DNA of 60,756 nt from Candidatus Hydrogenedentota bacterium (GTDB lineage Bacteria; Hydrogenedentota; Hydrogenedentia; Hydrogenedentales; CAITNO01), in assembly GCA_012730045.1 (NCBI GenBank), contig JAAYBR010000086.1, positions 1 to 60,756 on the forward strand, in the 5' to 3' direction. The notes under the pieces were generated by a model. That model saw only the letters and a list, made by a program, of their open reading frames with translations, searched no databases and was not told where the DNA came from. Below are positions 1 through 9,400 of the stretch, piece after piece. How positions within the stretch are numbered: the stretch's first letter is position 1; every line of letters starts with the position of its first letter. A program made the position numbers and the translations under genes.

Positions 1-1
1 C

Positions 2-83
2 CGAGGTGGCACGGGCTTCCAGCCCGTGTGTCTTGGGCTGCAGCCATGACCCAAGACACGGGCTGGAAGCCCGTGCCACCTCG
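2..83. repeat. Long palindromic hairpin repeat, copy 1
   Basis: Inverted repeat built on GGCACGGGCTTCCAGCCCGTG, with arms of about 28 perfectly paired bases, a 2-base bulge, about 8 more pairs, and a short loop around 40-47. A second copy, differing at about two bases, lies at 30788-30877. Each arm itself contains a smaller palindrome (CACGGGCT/AGCCCGTG). The size, intergenic position and near identity of the copies fit a REP-like dispersed element. No gene inside it is credible. Confidence 0.9.
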
Positions 84-194
84 AAGTCCGTCCCCGCCGT
101 CTTCCTTTCGATACGGCATTTCAACCACAAAATGCCCTAGCACGCGGGCGCGGGGGGCTTGCGGGGGCGCGGCGGGGGTGCGTATGATTCGTTT

Positions 195-410
195 ATGGAT
201 GACTTGGACGAAAAAAAGCGCCCGGAGGATGCGGCGGAGGACACATGCGTGGGCACCTGTTTTGCCTGCATTCCGGACTGCCCCCGCCGGAAACAGCCGT
301 CCCCTCTCGGCCGGAAGAAAGCCCCGGCGTCCGGGAAAAGCGGGAAACGGGGCGTTTCCGCATCTGGAAAGCGCGTCAGGGGGAAAGGACCGAAAGCAGG
401 ATCCGCCTGA
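195..410 (+). CDS. Possible small Cys-rich protein
   Basis: A 71-codon frame with an acidic N-terminus (MDDLDEKKRPEDAAED), a compact cysteine cluster (CVGTCFACIPDC, four Cys in 12 residues) and a Lys/Arg/Ser/Gly-rich basic tail. The Cys spacing could bind a metal or an Fe-S cluster, but I recognise no family. It overlaps the 3-prime end of the convergent TPR gene by 35 bases. There is no Shine-Dalgarno sequence before the ATG. A TATGAT hexamer at 183-188 sits where a -10 box of a leaderless transcript would be. It may equally be chance in GC-rich DNA. Confidence 0.3.
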   Translation: MDDLDEKKRPEDAAEDTCVGTCFACIPDCPRRKQPSPLGRKKAPASGKSGKRGVSASGKRVRGKGPKAGSA

Positions 411-1956
411 CCCACTCCGTCTCCTCCGACTCCAGCCCTGTGGTCAGCAGGGGAATCTGGTAGGGGTAGAGTCCCGCCACGAGGCGGTGCGCCACCGCCC
501 AGAGGCACACGGCGCAGAGGCACAGCCCCAGGAACGCGCCGATGTTGCGCCGGAAAAGCCCGATGGCCAGGCCGGTCCCCGCCAGCCACCGGCGCGCGCC
601 GGCCGCGGCGGCATGGCGGCGCCGGAAGTCCCCGGAGGCGTTGCGCCACTGCATCCACGCCGCAACGGGGGTCAGCGCCAGGGACGCCATGACGGCGGCG
701 TTCCAGAAGACCCCCGCAGCCGCCCCCATCCAGGCGGGACTCTCCAGGGGGGCGCCGCGGCTGAACAGCATCAGGGCGGCAAACCAGACGGCGGCGACGC
801 CGCCGTGCAGGGCGGAAGCGCGGAGGGGCGAGGGGATGTTTTTCGCGTCCGACGCGGCCGCGCCGAAACCGATGCCGGCGGCGCAGAGGAGGAGATAGAG
901 CGCCGTCAGCAGGGCGAGCGTCTTTCCAACGGCGGCCAAAGGGGCCTTGAGGCGGTCCGCGTGCGCCTTCAGCACCCCGCCGCGCCGGTTCTCGAAATCC
1001 GCCAGACCGTCCCGCGCCTGGGTGAGGAGGGCGTCGAGGGCGTCCAACGACGCGGCGGCGGCGGTGTCCCCGCGCGCCTCGGCGATGCGGCGGCGCAGTT
1101 TCAACGCCTCCGCCTGGATGCGCAGCCCCTCTTGGGCGCGGTCCGCGCGGAGAAGGCCTTCCGCCGTCTTGGGGTTTCCCGCGATCATGGCGCCCGTGGC
1201 GGCGATTTCGCGCAGCCAGGCGTCCCAGTCCCTGAAATCATTGCCCGCGATGTCCCGTTCCGCCCGTGACAGGATGTTTCCGGTCATGCGCCGCAGGGGC
1301 GCGAGGCACCGCGCGGCCAGCTCCCGCTCCCTGTCCGCGTGCCAGGCGCCCCGCCCGGGCAGGGTGGCGTGCCAGAGGGGCTCGGGAAAGAGCACGGGAT
1401 CCCCCGCGCTGTTGGTGCGCACGAGCAGCGCCATCACCTCGCCCAGGTCATCCTCCGGTCCGAGGGAGGCATGCAGGGCGGCGGCCTCCAGATAGCGGGG
1501 CAGGGCGTTGCGGGGGGGATGCAGGGCGGCGGCGCGGAAGCGCTCCCGGGCGTCCACCGGGCGGCCGGCGTCCAGCAGGGCGCAGCCGAACTTCACCAGG
1601 AGGAAGGCGTTGCGGGGGTCGAGGCGCAGGGCCTGCTCGTAGGCGGGCAGCACGAGGTCGGACTCCTCGACGTCTGCCAGCGCCTCCAGGTAGCGGGCCG
1701 TTGGCGGGTCGTTCACCAGGGCGTCCCGTTTCACGGCGTTGCGCAGGATGGGCCGGGCGGACTCCCGGGCGTGGCTCAGGGCCATGCGGTACTGGGTTTC
1801 CGACCGGTCAAAGCGGAGGTAGCCCTCGGCGAACCAAAGGGACAGGCAGAAGAAGACGCACGCGGACACACAGTAGCGGTAGGTGCGCCGGTTGCGGCGC
1901 AGCCGCGCCACGTCGCCGACGGAGGCGCCGTCGTGTCCGGGCGTCCCGGCGTCCAT
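376..1956 (-). CDS. TPR-containing multi-pass membrane protein
   Basis: Protein of 526 residues. There is one N-terminal membrane segment at about residues 28-46, then a soluble region with TPR-like helical pairs (about 85-160, including YEQALRLDPRNAFLLVKFG, a typical TPR consensus). A long helical, probably coiled region follows (about 230-335), and about four hydrophobic segments fill the C-terminal third. No catalytic motif is visible. The start codon lies 3 bases downstream of the pgi stop, so it is the last gene of the JAMM-dinG / pgi operon. Similar TPR membrane proteins are often scaffolds in envelope or secretion processes, but nothing here fixes the job. The family is not recognised. 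Confidence 0.8.
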   Translation of the reverse strand: MDAGTPGHDGASVGDVARLRRNRRTYRYCVSACVFFCLSLWFAEGYLRFDRSETQYRMALSHARESARPILRNAVKRDALVNDPPTARYLEALADVEESDLVLPAYEQALRLDPRNAFLLVKFGCALLDAGRPVDARERFRAAALHPPRNALPRYLEAAALHASLGPEDDLGEVMALLVRTNSAGDPVLFPEPLWHATLPGRGAWHADRERELAARCLAPLRRMTGNILSRAERDIAGNDFRDWDAWLREIAATGAMIAGNPKTAEGLLRADRAQEGLRIQAEALKLRRRIAEARGDTAAAASLDALDALLTQARDGLADFENRRGGVLKAHADRLKAPLAAVGKTLALLTALYLLLCAAGIGFGAAASDAKNIPSPLRASALHGGVAAVWFAALMLFSRGAPLESPAWMGAAAGVFWNAAVMASLALTPVAAWMQWRNASGDFRRRHAAAAGARRWLAGTGLAIGLFRRNIGAFLGLCLCAVCLWAVAHRLVAGLYPYQIPLLTTGLESEETEWVRRILLSVLSP

Positions 1957-1959
1957 TTC

Positions 1960-3330
1960 CTACGCCTCGCCGCCCATGAGCCTGCGGGCGATCTTCTTGC
2001 CCTCCTCCACGCCGGGCTGGTCGAAGGTGTTGACGCCGTAGAGCCTGCCGGCCACGGCGGTCTCCACCTCCATCATGTAGAGGAACTGCGCCACGGTGTG
2101 GGCGTTGAGCACGGGCAGCGTCACCTGGATCACGGGGCGCGCGGCCGCCTTGAGGGCGTCCATGGTGCCGCGCAGCTCGGCGGCCATCAGGCGGTTCATG
2201 CTCTTTCCGCGCAGGTAGTCCAGCCCGGGCACCTGGGGGAGCGTGTCCGCGATCTTGAGCGCGGTCCCGAACTTGGCCACTTCGATGACGTTGAAGACCT
2301 TGTTGTTCGGCCCCTCGCAGTAGAGCTGCACCTGCGAGTGCTGGTCCGTGGCGCCGAGGGCCTTGATGGGCGTCTGCCCGGTGAAGACCTCGTCCCCGCT
2401 CAGGCCGAAGCGCTTGCCCAGGCTTTCCGCCCACAGCTGGCGGTACCAGTCCGCCACGTCGCGCAGGCCGTCCGCATAGGGCATCATGACCGACATGGTC
2501 TTGCCCTTCCGCGTGTCGAGCAGGTACTGGAACACGGCGCGCAGGCAGGCCGGGTTCTCCTCCACGGAGGCCAGGGAGCACCGCGCGTCCATGGCGGCGC
2601 AGCCCTCGCGCATCGCGTCGAGGTCCATGTTCAGCATCGCCGCGGGGAACATGCCCACGGGGGAGAAGACGGAGAAGCGCCCGCCCACGTTGAGCGGGAT
2701 CGGGAAGGAGACGAGGTTGTACGCGTCCGCCACGGGGTGCAGCAGGCTCTTCGGGGCGTCGGGGTGGCGGGGGCTTGTGGTGACCACCAGATGGTCGGCC
2801 AGCGGCGCGCCCTTGAGCGCCTTCTCCAGCTGGTCCACCACGATCATGAGCTGGCTGATGGTCTCCGCCGTGCCGCCGGACTTCGAGATGACGTTGAAGA
2901 GGGTCTTCTTCGCCGGGCACAGGCGCAGCATGGCCTTGAAGGTCACGGGGTCAATGTTGTCCATGACAAACAGCCGGGGGCCGCGCCGTTTGCCCCGCGA
3001 AAGCAGGTTGTAATAGGGCGGGTTGAGGGCCGTCTGGAGGGCCGTCAGGCCCAGGGCGGACCCGCCGATGCCCAGCACCACCAGGTTCTCGTAGCCGAAT
3101 TGGGCGAAATGCGCCGCCTTCTCCTTCACGCCGGCGAAGGCCGCGTCGTCCTTGTACAGGTCGTAGAAGCCGTACTTTGCCGCCGCCCGCTCCCCACTGA
3201 GAATGGAGAGGATCTCCAGGGCGCGGGGCTCCAGTTCGGCGAGCTCCGCCGGACTCACCCCATGGGCGGCGCCCACGGCGGCGGCTTTGGCCCGGGCCAC
3301 ATTTACTTTGATGTCGAGAGGCTTGGTCAT
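1960..3330 (-). CDS. pgi: Glucose-6-phosphate isomerase
   Basis: Cytoplasmic enzyme interconverting glucose-6-phosphate and fructose-6-phosphate in glycolysis and gluconeogenesis. The 456-residue length fits the shorter bacterial type. Both classical PGI signatures are visible: LNVGGRFSVFSPVG and, near the C-terminus, FDQPGVEEGKK. The sugar-phosphate loop SKSGGTAET and the conserved GATDQHSQ segment are also present. The ATG overlaps the stop of the upstream helicase gene (ATGA), and AGGAA lies about 8 bases before it. The arrangement indicates cotranscription with the helicase and translational coupling. Pairing with a DNA helicase has no obvious metabolic logic and may only be operon economy. 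Confidence 0.96.
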   Translation of the reverse strand: MTKPLDIKVNVARAKAAAVGAAHGVSPAELAELEPRALEILSILSGERAAAKYGFYDLYKDDAAFAGVKEKAAHFAQFGYENLVVLGIGGSALGLTALQTALNPPYYNLLSRGKRRGPRLFVMDNIDPVTFKAMLRLCPAKKTLFNVISKSGGTAETISQLMIVVDQLEKALKGAPLADHLVVTTSPRHPDAPKSLLHPVADAYNLVSFPIPLNVGGRFSVFSPVGMFPAAMLNMDLDAMREGCAAMDARCSLASVEENPACLRAVFQYLLDTRKGKTMSVMMPYADGLRDVADWYRQLWAESLGKRFGLSGDEVFTGQTPIKALGATDQHSQVQLYCEGPNNKVFNVIEVAKFGTALKIADTLPQVPGLDYLRGKSMNRLMAAELRGTMDALKAAARPVIQVTLPVLNAHTVAQFLYMMEVETAVAGRLYGVNTFDQPGVEEGKKIARRLMGGEA

Positions 3331-5900
3331 GTGGTTTTTCCTGTTTTTCGGCGCGCGTCAAAGAAGCCGCCGAGTTTTGCCAGCACGGTCTCAGACGGTC
3401 CGGCGTCCACGGTCAGGTCGGGGAGGGACTTCAGGAAAATCCTCCCGTAGTATTTGGTTCTCACCCGCCGGTCCAGAATGACCACGGCCCCCCAGTCAGT
3501 CCGCCGCCGGATGAGGCGGCCAAAGCCCTGCCGGAACTTAATGACGGCCTGGGGCACGGAATACTCCATGAAGGCATTTCCTCCGGCGGCCTCAATCGCC
3601 CCGGCACGGGCCTCCTGAACAGGCTCCGTGGGCACCCTGAAGGGCAGTTTTGGCAGTATAACACACTGCAAAGCGTCCCCGGCAACGTCCACGCCCTCCC
3701 AGAAACTGTCCGTGGCGAAGAGCACGCTGGAGGTGTCGCGCCGGAACTCCTCCAGCAGCTGGGTGCGGGTGGCCTTGCCCTGGCAGAGGGCCGTGATGCC
3801 CGCCGCCCGCAGGCGGTCCTCCAGTTTCCGGTAGGCGTGGTTCATGGCGGCGAAGGAGGTGTACAGCACGAAGGCGTGGCCCCGGGTGTGCTCCAGCACC
3901 TGCCAGACCGCCTCCACCCCCTGCTCCAGGAAGGCCCGGTCGCCGGGATCGGGAAGGTCCGTGGGCACGCAGACCATGACCTGGCTCTTGAAGTCGAAGG
4001 GGGAGTCCAGGGCCAGGGTCTTGATGCGCTCTCCGGCGACCAGATTGAGCCCCAGCCGCTGGAAGAAGTAGGCGAATTTCCGCTCGACCGTGAGGGTGGC
4101 CGAGGTCATGACCAGGGTGGTGAACTGCGGGTACACCCACTCGGCGAGGGGTTTCCCCACCTCCAGGGGGCAGCGCACGACGCGCACGTACCGGTCATTG
4201 TCGCTGTCCATCTCCACCCAGCGCACCGTGTTCTCCTGGAGCGTCTCGCTGGTGCACTCGGCCAGCGTGTTCGCCACCGCCTCCAGCCGCATCCGGCAGG
4301 CGTTCAGCTCCAGCGCCTCCGACACCAGCGGCGGCTCCGCGTCGTCCGGACCCCGCGGGATGTCGCCCAGTCTCCGGACCAGCGCCTCCAGCACCCGCGA
4401 CAGCGCGCGGACGGCCTCCACGGCGGGCAGGGTGCAGACCGTGTGCGCCTCCCGGAGTTCGGGCTTTGCCAGCACCTCCTCCGTGAGCCGCCACTTGATC
4501 TCCCGGCCGATCTGGCCGCTGAGTGCCCCCGCCAGGTCGCGCAGGGTGGTGAAGACCGTCTCCAGCGCGTCGCGCGCCGCGTCCAGGGCCGGCGCGGCAT
4601 CCTTTTCCAGCAGGTCCAGCAGCCGGGCATAGTCCTCCGCCGGGAGCTGGAAGCACTCCCGGGCCAGTTTGAAGCGCACCAGCGGGAACAGCCCGCGCTC
4701 GCGCCCGCCCTCGGTGCGGTGGAGGCGGTTCAGCTGCATCCGCGCGCCCAAGCGCGTGGCCGACACGCCGAGGTACTCCGTGGCCGAGTCCTCCACGGAG
4801 TGCGCCTCGTCCAGAATAAGCCGGTGGAAGGCCGGCAGCACGGCCATGGACGTGAAGTCGTCCGCCTCCTTCTTCACCGCCAGGTCGGAAAAGAGCATGT
4901 GGTGGTTGACCACCAGCACGTCCGCGCCCGCCATGGCGCGGCGGGCCTTCCCCACGAAGCACTTCTGCTGGTTGGGGCAGCGCCCCATGGCGCAGGTGTC
5001 CGCCTCGCTGCGGATTTTCTCCCACAGGTCGCGCGACGGCACGAACGACAGGTCGGACAGGCTGCCCTCCTCCGTCGTGCGCGCCCATTCGGCCACCGCC
5101 TCCAGCTGCACCTTCGCGGACTCCTCCTCGAACAGCGTCATCTCGGCCAGCGCGTTCCCCAGTTTCCGCAGGCAGAGGTAGTTGTTGCGGCCCTTGACGA
5201 GGCACGCGGCGAACTCCAGCCCGAGTGCCCGCCGGATCAGCGGGATGTCCTTGTGGATGATCTGCTCCTGGAGGTTGATGGTCCGCGTGGAGATCACCAC
5301 GCGCTCCTTGTTGCGCAGGGTCCACAGGATCGCGGGCAGCAGGTAGGCGAAGGTCTTGCCGACCCCCGTGGGCGCCTCGATCACCGCGAAGCCGTCCCCG
5401 TTGAAGGCCTCCGCGATGGCCTCCATCATGGCCGACTGCTGGGGCCGCAGCTCAAAGCCGGCCAGATGCCGCGCCATGGGGCCGTCCGGCCGGAAAAAGG
5501 CCTGCAACTCCGCCGCCGCCAGCCGCGCCGCCTTCTTCCGCGTGAAGGGCTCCACCACCACATAGACCGAGTGCGCCTCATTGTCCACGATGAACATGCC
5601 GTGGCCGTGGGCGGCGTAGGCCGACGCCAGCGCCAGGTCCGGCCCGCTCGGCGACAGGTTGCCCGACGGGTGGTTGTGGATCACCACATCCCGGATGTCC
5701 AGCCCCTCAAACAGCGCGGGCACCGTGTCGCTGTTTCCCCGCGCCAGCACCCGCACCGCCGACACCCGCCCGTCCTCCGCCAGCGTGCCCGCCAGAAAAA
5801 CCTCCTGCCCGCCGGCCTCGGCGACGGCCTCCTGCGCCTGCGCCAGCGCCTCCGGATGGAAGCGCCGCAGGCTGTCTTCGCCTATGCTGTCGCGGGGCAT
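3327..5900 (-). CDS. JAMM-domain / DinG-type Fe-S helicase fusion
   Basis: Protein of 857 residues from the ATG at 5898-5900; the frame extends upstream only into repeat DNA. Residues 1-130 are a RadC/JAB-type JAMM domain with a complete metal motif: Glu33, His75-x-His77 in HNHPSGNLSPSGPD, Ser85 and Asp88. The remainder is an XPD/DinG superfamily-2 helicase. Walker A is APTGVGKT (176-183). Four cysteines are placed as in the Fe-S domain (Cys243, 303, 308, 314). A DEAH box lies in LILDEAHSVED (364-367), and helicase C motifs follow near the C-terminus. DinG proteins unwind 5-prime tails, D-loops, R-loops and G4 DNA. JAMM domains are metallo-isopeptidase or nuclease-like folds whose role in RadC is unclear. 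It heads an operon with pgi and the TPR gene. Confidence 0.9.
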   Translation of the reverse strand: MPRDSIGEDSLRRFHPEALAQAQEAVAEAGGQEVFLAGTLAEDGRVSAVRVLARGNSDTVPALFEGLDIRDVVIHNHPSGNLSPSGPDLALASAYAAHGHGMFIVDNEAHSVYVVVEPFTRKKAARLAAAELQAFFRPDGPMARHLAGFELRPQQSAMMEAIAEAFNGDGFAVIEAPTGVGKTFAYLLPAILWTLRNKERVVISTRTINLQEQIIHKDIPLIRRALGLEFAACLVKGRNNYLCLRKLGNALAEMTLFEEESAKVQLEAVAEWARTTEEGSLSDLSFVPSRDLWEKIRSEADTCAMGRCPNQQKCFVGKARRAMAGADVLVVNHHMLFSDLAVKKEADDFTSMAVLPAFHRLILDEAHSVEDSATEYLGVSATRLGARMQLNRLHRTEGGRERGLFPLVRFKLARECFQLPAEDYARLLDLLEKDAAPALDAARDALETVFTTLRDLAGALSGQIGREIKWRLTEEVLAKPELREAHTVCTLPAVEAVRALSRVLEALVRRLGDIPRGPDDAEPPLVSEALELNACRMRLEAVANTLAECTSETLQENTVRWVEMDSDNDRYVRVVRCPLEVGKPLAEWVYPQFTTLVMTSATLTVERKFAYFFQRLGLNLVAGERIKTLALDSPFDFKSQVMVCVPTDLPDPGDRAFLEQGVEAVWQVLEHTRGHAFVLYTSFAAMNHAYRKLEDRLRAAGITALCQGKATRTQLLEEFRRDTSSVLFATDSFWEGVDVAGDALQCVILPKLPFRVPTEPVQEARAGAIEAAGGNAFMEYSVPQAVIKFRQGFGRLIRRRTDWGAVVILDRRVRTKYYGRIFLKSLPDLTVDAGPSETVLAKLGGFFDARRKTGKTT

Positions 5901-5962
5901 GGGGGTCCTTCGGGATGGCGCCGGAAACACCTCACGGCGCAAACGGGTGAAAAACAGGCCGT

Positions 5963-5968
5963 AGTATA
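5963..5968 (-). promoter_or_regulatory. Candidate -10 box for the JAMM-dinG operon
   Basis: On the minus strand this reads TATACT, about 63 bases before the helicase ATG and outside the repeat block. I see no good -35 at the right spacing, so the call rests on the hexamer and its position. Confidence 0.3.
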
Positions 5969-6042
5969 GCCGAAAGGCGCGACCGGGGCGCAGTGCGCGC
6001 GGAGCGCGCTGCGGAACCCTGAGACACCCCGTTGGCCCCAGT

Positions 6043-6360
6043 GGCGCGCAGAGCGAAGCTCCTTGGAGTGCGGCAGCTTGCTGCCGCCTTTCTCCGCGCG
6101 GGCTTGCCCGCGCGCGGGGGCTCCGTGACGAAACTGGGCGGGACGTTTTTCCGAATCTTGCGCGGGCCCCGGTCTGAAAGGCGCAAGCAAGCTTGCGCAC
6201 TCCAAGGCGCGCTGCGCGCGCGCGCGGGGAGCACGGGCAGCGTCCCGTGTTCCCGGCCCTCTTTGGCCAACCATCTCAACCCCGGCGGTGCACAGAGCGA
6301 AGCTCCTTGGAGTGCGGCAGCTTGCTGCCGCCTTTCTTCGCGCGGGCTCGCCCGCGCGCC
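6043..6360. repeat. Cluster of double-hairpin dispersed repeats
   Basis: Three copies of one family: 6043-6121 (plus), 6167-6228 (minus, degenerate) and 6291-6360 (plus). The core is two consecutive hairpins with two-base loops, CGGCAGC-TT-GCTGCCG then CGCGCGGGC-TT-GCCCGCGCG, preceded by GAGCGAAGCTCCTTGGAGTG. Further copies are at 13628-13690, 29534-29605 and 60072-60147. The block fills the divergent gap between the helicase genes on the two strands. No gene is supported inside it. Confidence 0.88.
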
Positions 6361-6371
6361 AAACGAAAAAG

Positions 6372-6401
6372 TTGATGCCGGGCGTACTAGCGGGCTACCA
6401 T
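6372..6401 (+). promoter_or_regulatory. Candidate sigma70 promoter of the PLD-helicase/methyltransferase operon
   Basis: TTGATG (6372-6377), 18-base spacer, TACCAT (6396-6401), just after the repeat cluster. It would start transcription near 6408 and leave a leader of about 75 bases. An in-frame ATG at 6400 would then lie inside the -10 box, which favours the ATG at 6484 as the real start. Confidence 0.4.
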
Positions 6402-6483
6402 GGCTGAACGGGGCGGGTGGCCCGAAAATGACCACCACAAGCGCGGGGGCCTGACCGGTCCCAAGAGTCAAGGGCGGACAGGC

Positions 6484-9400
6484 ATGGAAGAAAACAGGGT
6501 TGCGGCGAATTCGGGGATCATTGACAACCAGCGCAGGGGGAAAGTGGCGGAGTTTCTCAAGGCGCACATTGTCGAAGGCAGTGCCCTGTCCGTTGTTTCC
6601 GCGTATTTCAACATTTATGCCTATGGGGCGCTGTCGGCCCATCTGGACCGGATTGGCGGCATGCGTTTCCTCTTCGGGGAGCCGGGCAACGTCACCACTG
6701 TGGACCCAGAGCGCTCCGAGAGCAAGGCTTTCACAATCCAGGGGCGGGGATTGTCCCTTGAGAATCAGCTTCACCAGAAGGAAGTCGCCCTCCGGTGCGC
6801 CCGGTGGATCGAGGATAAGGCCGAAATCCGCTCCATACGCGAGTCCAACCTTCTCCACGGGAAGCTCTACCACATCCACGACGGCCACCGGGAGCACGCC
6901 CTCCTCGGCAGCTCCAACTTCACCCTCCGCGGGCTGGGCGTGGCCGCCACCCCGAACATTGAGCTGAATCTGGTGGTGGACGGCGACCGCGACCGGGCGG
7001 ACCTTAAGGCCTGGTTCGACGAGCTGTGGGGGGATGCGGACCGTGTCGAGGACGTCAAGCAGAAGGTGCTCGAAACCATCGCGAAGCAGTACACGGACCA
7101 CTCCCCGGAGTTCGTGTACTTCAAGACGCTCTTTCATGTGTTTGATCGGTTTTTGCAGGAGGGGGACGACGACGCCCGGCTCTTCGACCGGACCGCCATC
7201 GTGGACACGGACATCTGGCGCGCCCTCTACGACTTCCAGAAGGACGGCGTCAAGGGCGCCATCAACAAGATCAACGCCCACAACGGCTGCATCCTCGCCG
7301 ACAGCGTCGGCCTCGGCAAGACCTACACCGCCCTCGGCGTCATCAAGTATTTCGAGCTGCGCAACCACCGCGTGCTCGTGCTCTGCCCCAAGAAGCTCAA
7401 GGACAACTGGACGGTCTACCTCGCCCAGAACAACAGCACCCTGAACCCCTTCCTGCGCGACCGCTTCGCCTACACCGTCCTCGCCCACACCGATCTCTCC
7501 CGCGACGGCGGCCAGTCCGACGGCATAGACCTGGGCACCCTCAACTGGGGCAACTACGACCTCGTCGTCATTGACGAGTCCCACAATTTTCGCAACAACA
7601 CGCGGGGCCGCCAGGACGAGGACGGGAATGTCATCCGAAAGAGCCGCTACGAGCGCCTCATGAAGGACATCATTGAGGCGGGGGTCAAGACCAAGGTGCT
7701 CCTTCTCTCCGCCACGCCGGTCAACAACGACCTAAGAGACCTGCGCAACCAGATTTACATCGCCACCGAAAACAATGACAACGCCTTCTCGGAGTCCTTT
7801 GGGGTGCCAAGTATCAACGCAACCCTCTCCACCGCGCAGAAGACCTTTACGGAATGGGCGCGCGGCCAGGGCGACAAAGACGTCCGGGTGCTCATGGACC
7901 GCCTGCCCGCCGGTTTTTTCACCCTCCTCGACGAGCTGACCATTGCCCGCTCCCGCAAGCATATCCAGCGCTACTACAAGGCCACGCTGGCGGAGATTGG
8001 CAGTTTCCCCCGCCGCCTCAAGCCGATTTCCCTCATCTCGGAGATAGACCTGAAAGGGCGCTTCCTCTCCTACGACCGCCTCAACGACGAAATTGCAAAC
8101 TACCAGCTCTGCCTGTTCAATCCCTCCCGATATGTCCGGGAGAAGTTCCAGGCGATTTACCAGGAGGACAAGTACAAGAACTTGTCCCAGGCCAACCGCG
8201 AGCGTTTCCTCATCGGCATGATGAAGGTCAACTTCCTCAAGCGTCTCGAAAGCTCCGTCCACTCCTTTGCCGTCACCATGGCGCGCACCGTTGACAAGAT
8301 TGAAGTCTTGGAAAAACGCCTGAGGGCGGCCAAGGAACAGGGTTCGCGCGCGGTCACGCTGACGGTCCAGGAGGATATGTTCGCCCCCGAGCAGCTCGAA
8401 ATAGAAATGCCCGGAGATGAGTGGGAATTGTCGAACGTCTCCGAGGTCATTGGCCGCCGAGAGTTCCAGATAAAGCACCTTGATGTGGACCAGTGGCTCA
8501 AGGACCTGGCGAAGGACAAGCAGCAGCTCTCCATGCTCTCCAGCCACGCCCAGGCCGTCACCGCCGACCGCGACGCCAAGTTGCGCGACCTGCGCGGCAT
8601 TATCGAGGAAAAGGTCAAGCACCCGACGGTCAACAGCCGCGGCGAGGCCAACCGCAAGGTGATTGTGTTCTGCGCCTTTGCCGACACGGCGGCCTACCTC
8701 TACGAGAACCTCGAGACATGGGCCAGGGAGGAGCTGGGCATCCACATCGCCCTCGTGTCCGGCGGCACCCGGCCCAACCGCACCACCCTGGGCCGCCCCA
8801 ATTACACGGATATCCTCGTCAACTTCGCGCCCCGGGCCAAGCAGCGCGACAAGATGCCCGCCTTCCCGCAGAACGAGGAGATTGACCTCCTCATCGCCAC
8901 CGACTGCATCAGCGAGGGCCAGAACCTCCAGGACTGCGACCTCCTCGTCAACTACGACATCCACTGGAACCCCGTCCGCATCATCCAGCGATTCGGGCGC
9001 ATTGACCGAATCGGCAGCCTGAACAAGGAAATCCAGCTCGTCAATTTCTGGCCCACCCCCGACCTCAACAAGTACATCAACCTCAAGAACCGCGTCGAGG
9101 CCCGCATGGCCCTCGTGGACCTCTCCGCCACCGCCGAGGACAACATCCTCCAGGCCGACGACCTCCGCGAGCTGATCCAGGCCGACCTCCGCTACCGCGA
9201 CCGCCAGCTCCTCCGGCTCAAGGACGAAATCCTCGACCTCGAGGACTTCAACGAGTCCGTCGCCCTCAGCGAGTTCAACCTCAACGACTTCCGCATGGAG
9301 CTTGCCAACTACATCGCCGCCAACCGCGAGCGCCTCGAAAAGGCCCCCTTGGGCCTCTACGCCCTCGCGCTCCCGGACTCCGAATATCCCCAGGTCCGCC

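Noticed and set aside
1339-3450. 703-codon frame opposite pgi and the TPR gene
   Set aside because: Low-complexity antisense of pgi, whose signatures are unambiguous.
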